Made by a program: the position numbers and the translations under genes
Origin: Ettlia oleoabundans
Lineage: Eukaryota > Chlorophyta > Chlorophyceae > Chlamydomonadales
Reading direction: 5' to 3'
Length of the DNA stretch: 17,185 nt
Assembly (NCBI GenBank): GCA_019693395.1
Contig: JAAMXP010002456.1
Coordinates: 1-17,185, forward strand
Notes under the pieces: generated by a model
The model's input: the letters and a program-made list of their open reading frames with translations, nothing else
What the model was told of the DNA's origin: nothing
Databases searched by the model: none
In this document: piece after piece, positions 8,392 through 17,185 of the stretch
Numbering within the stretch: position 1 is the first letter of the stretch
Layout: each line of letters opens with the position of its first letter

Positions 8392-8785
8392 GGGCAGCCA
8401 CTGCTGCCGCGCTGCTAAATGGCAGCCTGGCGTTGGCCAGAAGACGTATACTGCTGCCGATCTGTTGCACAACAGCTGCTGTGAGCTGCAGTGCAGGCCC
8501 CGATCCGCTGACTGCTGCAGCAGATGTCACCAATTTTGCTGCCTGTTCCTGCTGGTTGTGCTGCTGCTTATACTGGGCAGATGCGCGCCCCTGCTGCTGC
8601 TGTTGTGGTTCACTGAGGGTTTGGGCTCCATCAGTATGCCATTGAAGTGGCACCAAAATGCACTGGCTGGCATTCAACAGATTCAGACCCAGCTGAACAG
8701 GGGTACACCCTGCCTTGGGGACCCCTCCTTCTCTATCCCACTCACGGTTAATGCCCCAGCCTCGCTCATCGCTAACTCTGGATGA
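8392..8785 (+). CDS. Possible exon with hydrophobic span
   Basis: An open frame from acceptor AATTAGCAG|GGGC to TGA 8783-8785 encodes about 130 residues. It includes CCLFLLVVLLLILGRCAPLL and a following polar segment (LKWHQNALAGIQQIQTQLNR). It would join in phase to 8246 through a donor TACTG|GTAACA, giving a longer form of the upstream membrane protein. Much of the sequence is CTG-rich, which produces leucine or cysteine runs in any frame, so the coding signal is weak, and the TGTAA at 8316 argues against it. Confidence 0.25.
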
Positions 8786-9770
8786 CAGTGCGGACGTCCA
8801 ACGTTAAGCAACAACTGCCACGCCAACTGCCCGCTCAACTGCGGGGCATAGTCTCAGCTCGAAGTGGTGATTCTACTAGCTCACAGGCAAATTGGTAATG
8901 AGAAGACTGAGAGTAAAAGCAGGAACAGCAGCGTGACACATATAAACACATTCAGACTGCGTATGCATGCATGGCAAGGGAGGCGCAGCAGTTACTGCAG
9001 GCGGTTCTTGCCGACGAAATGATGCAAAGATGCACGAAGTGCTGCTGCCTGGTGCCAGATTGCTGTCCTCTCGGCAATACCCAATCATAAGCTACCAGGC
9101 TTTGCTGTTCCCATTGCCGATGCCACTCCCAACTGCTGCTCCGCTGCTCAAAAAGAAGCCGGTGGCGCCACATCAGCTCGGGGCTGATGCCCATGCTCAA
9201 TCCAACATGGTCGGCTGGGTGTAGGGTGCTGGTGCAGCCGCTGCCGCTCTGGGCGCTACCCACTGCCTGACACCCTTCACCAATGAGCTCCAAGAATGTT
9301 CGCCCTGCATGCTTGCTCAACTTACACTGTGGGTTGCTCAGTCTTGGCTGCACAAACGGAGGGCAGGTGCAGTCATGCATGTTCGGTGCAGGGCAGCCTG
9401 GCAACGTAGGTGTAGCCGTTGGCGCGGCTGCACCTACATGCAAATTCTCTTAAGACGCTTTCACAAGGATACAAATATGCAGCAGGCTGGCACCATCTGT
9501 TGCAGGGTCTGTGTCGTAGTTTGTAACTGGCACCCAGGTTAGTGGAACCTGGTAGTACACTGAGGGGATGAGCGTTTGGCATAGCGCCGCCCCCACGGGA
9601 CAGGGCAGGAGAGGTGGGTGGGACACAAGGTGAAGTGCAGGTGCTTGGCACCCCAGCACGGCAGCGGAAGATAAGACGTGGGAAAATTGCACAGCCACAT
9701 ACCACCGATCACAAGCAATGCCACGTGCAACACGATATGCTGGCCCCTCTGGATTGTGTCCCTTTGCAGA
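8786..9770. other. Unassigned region with scattered open segments
   Basis: Overlapping open frames occur on both strands. Examples are minus 8952-9443, with an aromatic-rich stretch LMWRHRLLFEQRSSSWEWHR, plus 8967-9224, and minus 9450-9815, with SVYYQVPLTWVPVTNYDTDP. None has a recognised family or a consistent chain of splice sites, so none is called as a gene. A strong hairpin lies at 9406-9437. Confidence 0.4.
9406..9437. repeat. Perfect-length hairpin, 13-base arms with 6-base loop
   Basis: Arms GTAGGTGTAGCCG and CGGCTGCACCTAC are complementary at 12 of 13 positions, with the remaining one a G-T(U) wobble. The loop is TTGGCG. It could fold in RNA or as a DNA cruciform. Confidence 0.6.
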
Positions 9771-10035
9771 AAAAGGTGGTGGGCGGAGGAAGGAGGTGGT
9801 GGTCGCATAATTCAAGGGCGGCTGCGGCCTGGGGGAGGCGGCGAGGGCAGCGGCCGTTTGCGTGGTGAGGGCGATGGCAGGCTGGGGTGGGATGGCGAGG
9901 GCGGCGGTGGTTTCGTGGCGGGGGTGGGGGCAAAGGCGCTTTGGTGAGTGTGGGGGTTGAGGGGAAGGAAGGAAGGAGGTCCAGGGGGCGGTTTACGGGA
10001 GGGTAGAGGCCGGGGAGGGGGAATGGCGGGGAGCT
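9771..10035 (+). other. G-rich tract with quadruplex potential
   Basis: Most of this stretch is GG, GGG and GGGGG runs separated by short spacers, with very few cytosines on the plus strand near 9950-10030. Frames running through it on either strand encode Gly/Arg or Pro-rich low-complexity peptides and are not convincing genes. Confidence 0.55.
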
Positions 10036-10381
10036 GGCAGCGTGTCCCTTCAGTCTACAAAGCCAGCCAGATGACGGCGAAGTGAGGGTGCCGCTGCAGC
10101 GTGCAGCCAGGTGGGCAAAAGGGTGGGCAAGAGGGGCGATGTGAGTGGACAGGGCATGTTTTGCTGTGTGCTTGGATTGGCAGGCAATTCAGCCAAAATA
10201 TGCTGCAACAAAAGCAGCATGGCCAAAGCAAGCTGCACAAAGCCCAGACCACCCAGCCACCTTGCGCCCCGCAAACCTGCACGCAACTGCCAACATACAT
10301 GCATATACACACCACCACCACCACCTCTACCGCCCCCTAACCACACCCAGAGCGCCACCAAACTCAGCGCCAGCCACCCAC

Positions 10382-10513
10382 CTGAAGGCGCCAGTCACCG
10401 CCAGAGCGTACTGCGGTGTACCTCCGCCAAGAAACATGCTGGCAGCCTGCACCGTGATGGATGCCAGACCAGCTGGCCATCGAACGAGCGCCTCTTGCGC
10501 TACGTTGTTTTCC
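10382..10513 (-). CDS. Isolated exon-like segment, unassigned minus-strand gene
   Basis: Acceptor TGTCCTGCAG and donor CTTCAG|GTGGGTG bound 132 bases with entry and exit phase 2. The 43 whole codons read ENNVAQEALVRWPAG, LASITVQAAS, then MFLGGGTPQYALAVTGAF. Both splice sites are good and composition is balanced, unlike its surroundings. The pattern of a small-residue strand followed by YALAVTG is loosely reminiscent of beta-barrel families such as allene oxide cyclase/dirigent, but this is too short to assign. I could not connect it to neighbouring exons with confidence. Confidence 0.4.
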
Positions 10514-10517
10514 CTGC

Positions 10518-11950
10518 AGGACAAGGGTGGCAGGCCAAGGCAGCAGGAATATGGAACAGTAGGCCTTATTGAGAGAAGTGGTGGCAGGAAAACATACAGG
10601 GCTTGGGCGGGCAACAGGCAGAGCAGGGAGGGTGGCAGGCTTATGTTGGGTGGCTGTGCTGGCTGGGACTGAGAGCGCTGAGGGGCATAGCTGCAGCATG
10701 CTGGCCGGCAGGCAAGAGGGCATTGCTGGGCTGCGTTGTGCTGGGCTGTGCTGTGCTGCGCCGTGCTGGGCTGGGCTATATGGTGCTGTATCTAACCCCC
10801 CGCCATACAGACGCCTAAGAAGCTGCACGCTGACCACACGTAAAAACAACAAGGCCAGATCTTGCAATCAACCTGGGGAACAATAAAAAAGGAGGGGAGC
10901 TGCTGGCGCCACCTGCCTGTCTGATGTAACTGGGTGCCTGAGCCCGCCGCCATTTCCCGGCAGCTGGGAGCTGCCCAGGCCAGAGGCCACTACAAACAAG
11001 TCCCAATCGTTGATTAGGCTCTTGGAGGATGCAGTACAGAGGATGATTAACTAAGATGGCGCAGGACAACGCAGGCTTGACGCATCGACTGGGAAAGCGG
11101 GAAGATGGGGATGCCTGGACAGCACAGGATTGCCAGACACCAACATTGCTTTGCTTCCCTGCCTCCCTCATCAACTCCTGCCTCCCCTCCCGGGCCCCAT
11201 CATTTCTCTTTCCCAGCCTCCAACGTCTCTCCCCTCCCCTGCCACCCGCTTCTCATACTTCCCCAACTAGCACCTGTACTATTCGACCACACTCCCAGTC
11301 TGGCATACCCAAGACAGAAGAAAACAGGTTAAAAAAGAGGAAAGGCTTGCAGCCTCACCAAGGTAAGAGGCAGGATAGTTGGTCCACACAAGTGTGATGG
11401 CCAGGCCAGGGTTACCGCAGCAAAGCAGCCTGCCGCAACAAAAAAAGGAAAAGAAACAACAGGGAGAGCGGCACCTGGGCCATTTTACAAAAACCTTACA
11501 CCTCCTGGCAGCAGTGGAGGTGTTGCAAGCTGAATACACCCAATCACGACCATACACACGTGCAGGCGCACCTAGTGTGATGCGATCAGCGTTCAGCACG
11601 CTCAGCTGCTGGCTGCTTGGCGAGTTGGTAGATGCACATAGTTGACTGCAGGAGTGGGGCTAGTGGTGCGGGGATGACTGAGGGGTTGCGAGTAATTGGG
11701 ACGCCAAAGCATCGTAACAGTAACCAAGTCCTAAAGGCAAAGGCCTCGCTGTTCTCCACGGTGCCATACCCCTTGATCATAAGTGCTGCAGCCTGGCTGC
11801 GGCAGCAGGTGTGACCGTCACCAGCCTGCCTGAGCGATCAGCAATCCAGCACTGACCCCGCAGCCCCTGTGGCCTGAAACGCTGCCCCACTTTGCTGCAA
11901 AGTCGCCGGGTCGAGCTACTACGCTAGGGAGCAGCCGCTCGACCAACATA
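10518..11950. other. Unassigned region, possible further minus-strand exons
   Basis: Two minus-strand acceptors with strong pyrimidine tracts are present, near 11430 (before GCTGCTTTG) and near 10872 (before GTTGATTGC). An open stretch at 11586-11780 reads MIKGYGTVENSEAFAFRTWL. These may be pieces of the gene containing the 10382-10513 exon, but phases cannot be chained without ambiguity. The part 10720-10790 is GCTGTGCTGGGC low-complexity sequence. A plus-strand donor-like site CCAAG|GTAAGAGG is at 11357-11369 with no convincing exon before it. Confidence 0.3.
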
Positions 11951-12202
11951 TCAGCGGGCATTGAACGCTTTGACTCTATCTAACCGGCAACTCAGCCTCC
12001 GCTGCTTGTGCTTCTTGACCATGTGCTGCGGCGCTTTCCGCATGCTGCGCGCCATGCTGCGATGCCAGATGGGTTCTTGGGCGCGGCAAGTAGCACGTGT
12101 AGGCGGCAAACAAGCGGAAGGCGCCCTGACGGGCAGGAGCGCAGCAACGGTGCCGCCCGGTCGCACCGCGAAAAGCCCCGCGCCCTCCCCCGCCGCCAGC
12201 AA
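11951..12202 (-). CDS. Possible small basic protein or terminal exon
   Basis: The end of this frame, from ATG at 12052, reads MARSMRKAPQHMVKKHKQRR and continues LSCRLDRVKAFNAR before TGA, 34 very basic residues. It could be the last exon of a longer minus-strand gene or a stand-alone peptide. The same bases are open in other frames, so the call is weak, and no family is recognised. Confidence 0.22.
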   Translation of the reverse strand: MLAAGEGAGLFAVRPGGTVAALLPVRAPSACLPPTRATCRAQEPIWHRSMARSMRKAPQHMVKKHKQRRLSCRLDRVKAFNAR

Positions 12203-12995
12203 GGCAGAAGGCGGGCGGGCTGGGGGACCTTGGATGTGTACCAGCAGTACCTGGCTTGGTCAAGCAGCTGGATAGCGGCAGCTTGCTTGATGCCCTTCGG
12301 CGTTTGCTGACGCATGGAGGGAGGAAGGGGATTCAATGCTTGTGCCTGGGAGCTGTGAAGCAGGCTCGGTGCTGTGGCGGGCTTGTTAGGGTACTTCCGC
12401 TCTTGGAAGTTGGTGCTACTTGGCGCGAAAAGGGTCCGAGTTTCAGATTATTGGAACGATGCCGGTTGCTTATGATGAGTATGGAGGGGGCGGCACCTGG
12501 GCGGCTAAACGCAACTCAACCTGGCGCCTACCTGCAACCTGACAGCTCAAAACTGTGTCTAAAAATGTGGTATTGGTGTGTGGTGTGCAGCTGTTGGTTT
12601 GCCAGGTGCATGCTTTTCGTTCGGGGTGTCGGGAGCAGCTGCGGCGCCAGCTGGGTGTAGGTTGGGGTGTGTTCTGTGCCACTAGCAATACATGTCTCCC
12701 CACCCCACCCACAAGTGCATGTCGGCAGTGGAGTTGACGATGAAGAAGGTGGGAGCAATTCACCCTTCACAAGAGTGGCTCACAGAAGGCTCACAAACGG
12801 GCATCTGCCCTTGACATGCATGTGCATGTGCGTGGTTTATATCTGCCTACCCGCAACGGAACTTGCGACACAGATGGCTTGCGTGAGGGAAAGTTTGATT
12901 GCCCCCACCAAGACAACCCACACCCGACCATTTTTCAGTTCGACCCTTCCAACATGTCCTATTCAAGGCCCTGGCCGCTCTACCAAAGGCACATT
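12203..12995. other. Intergenic region left of duplication B
   Basis: Open frames occur on both strands but none shows family motifs or paired splice sites. I see no gene here. The region ends at the left border of duplication copy B. Confidence 0.4.
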
Positions 12996-13024
12996 CAGCC
13001 AGAGTGGCATGGCTGACCTTACTC

Positions 13025-13044
13025 TGTGTGTGTGTGTGTGTGTG
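13025..13044 (+). repeat. (TG)10 microsatellite next to an assembly gap
   Basis: Ten TG units are followed by a G-rich run and two N at 13060-13061. Copy A has no TG run at the corresponding place (about 3970-3980). Confidence 0.85.
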
Positions 13045-13630
13045 GAGGGGGTGGGGGGGNNCGCCAGGCTGGGCCAGTGGACCTCAGCTCCGTCAGTCTT
13101 CTTGCTTGCTAAAAGCCACAAATCCATTGACTTGGCCAGGCCCAGCATGGTAGGTGAACTCACAACTTGGGCGTGACGCGCGAACGTCTGCGTGCAGCGG
13201 TGCGGTTTGGCAGTAACCCTGAGGCAACACTTTATCGCGGACTGTCACAGGTTCGGTCTCGTGAATTCGATTACTAAAAACCGGCAGCTAGTGGCGTACC
13301 AAAGAGGAGACACAGCAAGCTCGAAGCATGCAAAGCAACTTGAACATCAACGCTGAGACACTGCCAGTGTAAAGTGCAAGCTCCGGGGGAGCTCAATGGG
13401 AGCAAATGGTGCCGCCGCGTAAGGCAGTGCAGGTGGGTGGGACAAAAGGCGCCGCACACTTGTGCGAAGATGGCAGACAGTGCAATGGGAGGCAGGGGGA
13501 CCACACACACTGGGAAGGATAAGACTTCATATAGCAGATGGGTTAATCTAATAAGTGCCATTGAAGGCCAGAGGAAACTGAAAAAACAGAAACATGGCCT
13601 GCCAAACGCCAAAGGAACGTGCTGGCTGCA

Positions 13631-14605
13631 CTACTGATGCTGCATGCCCCGCTCGCGCTGCGGCCGTTTTCGAATGCCGGGTGCTGATGGCCTGGGCAAT
13701 AGCGGAACGCAATCGTCATCGTCATGTGTGAGGCTGCCAGCCAAAGACGTCCTCTCCTCGATGCAGCCGTTGCTGGTGCTGCTGTCTTCTGAGAGACGTC
13801 TCAGGGAGCTGCTGCTGCTTGGTGGTGAATCGGCTTGGTTGAGCTCCTCAGCTTGGGGTCCTTGAGGTTGCCCGCTTGGCCCCGCCGCTGCATTCCAGAG
13901 AAGAGGAGTGCAACAAAGGCAATTGCTTTTCAGAGGAGCGGGCGCAACGAAGGTGACGTCGTTTCAAGGGAGCGAAGTGCAAGAGAGGTGAATGCCTTTC
14001 GGAGGAAGGGGTTGCAACAGAAGTGATTGTGAAGGAAGTCCTGGGGTCAGTCCTGGCTGTGGCAGGCTGGCAGCCACCAACCCACTTGCAGCATGAGGTG
14101 GACCCCGCTCAGTCCGAGAGGTCAAGCTGTGGCACCCACCTTGCAGCCATGGAGGCACTGTGGGGGCAGGGAATGGTGGCAGCGGCTCTGGGCGGGGCCT
14201 TTTGTTCATGGCCTCTGCAGCGCAAAAGAGCAGGGGTGCTGTGTTGGGGCAAGGAGGGGGCGACCAGGGCAGGGGGGAGCGGGGCCGTTATTAGCAGAAA
14301 GCACCAGGCACTGCACCGACCGACCACCCACCAAAGCATGCGCTGGCCCCTGCAGCGCCAGCAGCAATGCAGCTACCCATTACCAGTCACTTACTTAAGC
14401 GGATAATCAGGTCGCACTTCTCACAAAACAACTTTGTGTAATACAGCATCCACTTGGTGTACTCGTCCCATGCGCTGTCATCGCCACTTTCACGAGCAGC
14501 GTCCAGCAACTTGTACTTCCTGTCACGTGCGTGCTCTATCAGGGGTTCTAGCTGCCGCAGCCTAGCGTACTCAGGAAAACCCTCAATACTGAGGGCTGCA
14601 CCCAT
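13631..14605 (-). CDS. Predicted myristoylated Ser-rich protein, copy B
   Basis: Exons 14605-14395, 14214-14140 and 13887-13631 give 180 residues with the same architecture as copy A: MGAALS start, helical charged N-terminal segment (LEPLIEHARDRKYKLLDAAR), proline-rich exon 2, Ser-rich tail (SPPSSSSSLRRLSEDSS), four consecutive aspartates, and a basic end four residues longer than in A. The exon 1 donor is a perfect GTAAGT. Exon 1 is 51 of 70 residues identical to A by hand count, and the tail is about as divergent, while introns are much closer. Upstream of the Met the frame stays open to 15007, but the extension lacks a counterpart start in A, so the shared MGAALS start is preferred. Function is unknown. 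A lipid-anchored cytosolic adaptor-like role is inference from the N-terminus only. Confidence 0.68.
13906..14034 (-). repeat. Minisatellite in intron 2, copy B
   Basis: Same four 33-base units as at 4947-5070, differing at about nine of 140 bases including the flanks. Confidence 0.65.
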
Positions 14606-15064
14606 GCTGTCCAGGCAGCCGTGGCTGCCTTGACGACTGCGCGGCTGACTGGCTGCACGGGTTGTGGCGCCCGCCTGGGAACGGGGCGCCTCCTGACACC
14701 CACGCCGCCCACGACTAACTTGAGGGGCGGCGCTGCGTGCACTGATAGTGAGGCTGGAGGCGCTTGGGGGAGGGCTGACGAGCGCTGAAAACTCTCCGAG
14801 TTCTGCTGTCGCAGGGGAACCGAGGCTTTTGCTCAGTGCCGGTAGAGAGCAGGAATACAAGAAGAAGAGGAGGACACGCAGAAGCGCAAACTTATTCGCG
14901 TCAGGCTGAGGAGAGCGACTTCCGGGCCAGAAGGACAGAGCTGTACTGCCAATCCACCTATGCTTAAGTCCAAGCCCATTGCGGCGGTGTTTTTGATATC
15001 TTGTCATAGCGTTGAGACCCGGAAGAGTGGTACTGTGTCCATCGCTCTGGCAGCTGGTGCGGTG
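14606..15064. promoter_or_regulatory. Shared 5' region of the divergent pair, copy B
   Basis: The first roughly 150 bases are nearly identical to copy A and the remainder is substantially diverged with indels. A plus-strand frame is open here from ATG 14960 (MLKSKPIAAVFLIS...) into the membrane-gene exon. In copy A the corresponding frame is broken by a TAG and a one-base length difference, so this longer start is not conserved. Confidence 0.4.
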
Positions 15065-15477
15065 ATGGCGGGTTTGGTGATCGGCGACTCCTCAGGTGCC
15101 CTTGGTTTCGTTGCCGAACTCACAGCGCAACCAACACCGCGTCAGGCGTCGTCCCGCTTGTGGACCCCCTTTTGAGCCTGATGCTGGCCTTTGAACCTGC
15201 CTCTCACTCTGGTGCAGTCAAGGCATCGCTGGTGCGAGATATCAGGGACACTGTGTCAAAGTTGCGAAGGAAAGTCCATGCGACCGAGAAGAAGTGCCGG
15301 CTGCCAGTTGCCAAGTTGAGAGTGCCCCTTTCTTCCTGCCGCCGACACACAGTCCGTCGGCATATGGCACTTCGTTTTGGTGACATGTGCTTTGACTCTA
15401 TAAACACAACTGTGACTTGCCCCACCGACAGTGATGGCATGCCAGGAAACCTTAGTGCGTCTTCTTGCTGCTTCTAG
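15065..15477 (+). pseudogene. Truncated, chimeric copy of the membrane-protein gene
   Basis: Exons 15065-15095 and 15146-15477, with the same 50-base intron as copy A, would give 120 residues. The first 47 or so (MAGLVIGDSSG... to LVRDIRDTV) match the start of the gene at 6089. After 15255 the frame runs into unrelated sequence (SKLRRKVHATEKK...) to a stop. The membrane spans and coiled-coil tail of the full gene are absent. It could be a dead fragment or, since the frame happens to be open, a new chimeric short protein. The six residue changes in 47 are mostly non-conservative. No function is implied. Confidence 0.55.
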
Positions 15478-15598
15478 TTTTATCTGATTGGTGCTACCAG
15501 TCCACCGCCAAACCCCACTGCCACAAGCGATATACTGACTTACACTTGCGCAAACATAGAACGCCTGGCTGCAGCGAAGCCCCACATAGGACGCCACA
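15478..15598. other. Spacer between truncated gene copy and zinc-knuckle fragment
   Basis: Unique sequence with no coding signal. It links the tail of the chimeric frame to the displaced zinc-knuckle fragment. Confidence 0.4.
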
Positions 15599-15720
15599 TA
15601 GTGCGGACCGCGGCCGGCCTGCAGGAGCAGGCAACGAGGGGGGCTGGAGGTTAGGCAGAAAGCCGGCAACAGCGTGGCGGGGCCAGTGCCACCCACACTG
15701 TGCTAGCCGTGATGTTGGAT
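15599..15720 (-). pseudogene. Displaced fragment of the zinc-knuckle gene (intron 1/exon 2 border)
   Basis: On the plus strand AGTGCGGACCGCGGCCGGCC followed by TGCAG, CTGGAGGTTAGG and AAGCCGGCAACAGCG match 3412-3510 in the same order and orientation. It retains the exon 2 acceptor and only the first six codons or so of exon 2 before similarity ends, so it cannot encode the protein. It lies to the right of duplication B, whereas the source lies to the left of duplication A. Confidence 0.75.
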
Positions 15721-16570
15721 AGGAGCAATAAGTCGCGGCTGGTGTGTGCAGCTGTTTGAGGTGGAGGGAAGGGAAACCACACCCCTTGTGCCTGCTGTCG
15801 CAGTGCATCAAGTGCCATTGCCAGCGGGACACGGGCAAACGTGCTTCCATTCCGCTTCCTTATGCACGTGGTAGCCCCACGAACGGGTAGGTTGTTGAGG
15901 ATCCAGGCGGCCACGTGTGGTGTGTTCAAACAGAGGGTGCCAGCATGCATTGATTGATATGCTGCTGGGCCAGCCTGCAGTTAGCGGGTGCTGGGACCGC
16001 TGCTGGCCTGACTGTCAAAGTGCGCCAAACCAAGGGCTGGAGCTGACAGTTCAAACTTTCTAAACGCCCTGACCACATGCACTGCCACAGCTGCGGTAGC
16101 TACGGGAGCCTTGTCGTGCTGAAACAATCAATCCAAGCCGCTCTACATATAGCGTAGCAAAAGCAGCCTGCTACCCGGCGCCGGCGCAGCTTGTGAGGAC
16201 ATGGGCCCTTCCAGATGCGAAGCAACCGTCAAATCCACATTGCATGGCACGCAGTGCTTTTTTGAGGACGTACTTAGCCGCAAACTAGGTAGAATGCTGC
16301 GATTCAGAAGATTCATGCTGCCATGTCAGCAGATGATGTTGCACTTTAGGCACGTCATTCTTTAGATTTCTCGCGGGGTCCTGCCTTCGGAGCAGCAAGC
16401 AAAATCGCTGAAGCTTGTGCGGCGCAGAAGGAGAGGTTCAGCCACCGCTATGCACCTTGCCGGGCCTTGCACCTCGCCGTAGCGGGCATTGTATGTTTTG
16501 CACTACTCTCAAAAGTGACAAGGGGCTTTGCGAGGACAGAAACAGCGGGGTTGCGCTGCAGCACAGCGTT
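15721..16570. other. Intergenic region before the small membrane-protein gene
   Basis: No supported gene. An AT-rich CATATAG motif near 16147 is a possible TATA-like element for the gene starting at 16571, but at more than 400 bases it would imply a long 5' leader. Open minus-strand frames at 15651-15950 show no family signal. Confidence 0.35.
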
Positions 16571-16985
16571 ATGGCCACCGCCAAGGCCGACGGGCTAGAG
16601 CCAAGAGCCTGCATGGAGGAGCAGGTTGAAATTATGCCAGACAAGAGGCTGCAATTCAGTCGCGCCGCGACTTATGTCAGGTGCGGTGTTGGGGAAGGGA
16701 AGGCTTGCCACAGGGCGGCCTGGAGATCCAAACAGTCTGAGCAGATATACCAGGTCGGTTATCGACAGCTGCCAGACGCCCAGCGGACGGCGACCCTAGC
16801 CCTTTTCTGGTCTGGTGGCGGCGCCGCTGCCAACCCCCCGCTGCGTTGCCGCCCCCCATCTCTGCAGTCTCAGCGCGCTGTCCTACGCCTTCTGGATACT
16901 GTACATGTGTCAACACACGGACACGGAGGCCACCCGCGAGTTTTACGAGCAGGTGCGCGCGGCACCCACAAGCAGGAGTGCTTGA
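16571..16985 (+). CDS. Predicted small single-pass membrane protein
   Basis: Two exons, 16571-16680 and 16868-16985, joined across donor GTCAG|GTGCGG and acceptor CTCTGCAG|TCTC. They complete a Ser codon (AG+T) and give 75 residues ending at TGA 16983-16985. An acidic, soluble N-terminus (MEEQVEIMPDKRLQ) leads into one hydrophobic span of about 17 residues (TYVSLSALSYAFWILYM), then a polar tail (CQHTDTEATREFYEQVRAA). The ATGGCC context is good. Size and layout recall small accessory subunits of organellar membrane complexes, but no family is recognised. A donor-like GTGCGC at 16953 leaves open that the gene continues to further exons beyond the window. The frame is also open upstream of the ATG, so an earlier start is possible. 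Confidence 0.45.
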
Positions 16986-17166
16986 AATGACTTGTGTACT
17001 GCCGGGCGTCCCGCGGTAGCGCACTGTGCAGCAGTGCTGGTAGTGTCATAGCGACCAGAGTGCGCTGTGCAGCTGTGACGGCAGTGCCACAGGGGTTGGT
17101 AGAAGTAAGAAGCATTGAGGGTGAGGAAGCGGGGGTGCATGCTGCAGCTACTAGCGGCCGACTCGC

Positions 17167-17184
17167 TCCACACACACACACACG
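17167..17184 (+). repeat. (CA)n microsatellite at the right edge
   Basis: About nine CA units run to the window edge; total length is unknown. Confidence 0.7.
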
Positions 17185-17185
17185 C

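Larger units (their letters stand above)
12996..15255. repeat. Segmental duplication, copy B
   Basis: This block is the same-orientation counterpart of 3947-6279 and carries a full paralogue of the minus-strand gene plus the first part of the divergent plus-strand gene. It holds a (TG)10 run and a two-base assembly gap absent from copy A, and lacks A's expanded repeat at 4299-4430. Homology stops abruptly at ACTGTG (15250-15255). Confidence 0.85.

Noticed and set aside
14606..15007. N-terminal extension of the copy B myristoylation-type gene to an upstream Met
   Set aside because: The matching upstream Met is absent in copy A, much of the region is diverged, and the MGAALS start is shared and fits a lipid-modification signal.
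1..17185. Transposase, reverse transcriptase, CRISPR array or bacterial-type defence system
   Set aside because: No catalytic motifs, long terminal repeats, target-site duplications or regular repeat-spacer array were seen on either strand.

Overview
The window looks like nuclear DNA of a eukaryote, most likely a green alga of the Chlamydomonadales type. No bacterial operon, rRNA or tRNA is visible. Genes are split by short introns with GT...TGCAG borders, GC is high, CTG/GCAG-rich low-complexity sequence is common, and TGTAA motifs (the algal poly(A) signal) lie behind candidate gene ends. The one gene of recognisable family is of plant/algal CXIP4 type. The species assignment is inference. 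Two short runs of N (2622-2625 and 13060-13061) mark assembly uncertainty in homopolymers.

Layout. 1-2056: no convincing gene. 2057-3626 (minus): a four-exon CCHC zinc-knuckle protein of the CXIP4/SREK1IP1 type whose start codon is split by an intron. 3947-6279: duplication block A, holding a minus-strand gene for a 176-residue protein with an N-myristoylation-like start and, divergent to it, the first two exons of a plus-strand membrane-protein gene that continues to at least 7793 and probably to 8250. 8251-12995: mostly unassigned, with scattered exon-like open segments and a G-rich tract. 12996-15255: duplication block B, with a complete paralogue of the myristoylation-type gene (180 residues, all splice sites kept) and a truncated copy of the membrane-protein gene that runs into unrelated sequence. 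15599-15720: a displaced copy of the CXIP4 intron 1/exon 2 border. 16571-16985: a predicted two-exon gene for a 75-residue single-pass membrane protein.

The most unusual region is the duplicated divergent pair. Its two minus-strand paralogues keep every exon border, yet by hand count exons 1 and 3 differ at about 17-18 percent of bases while introns and the 5' flank differ at only 5-6 percent. The family is not one I recognise. All exon models were built by hand from reading frames, splice consensus and, for the duplicated genes, comparison of the two copies. No transcript evidence was available.
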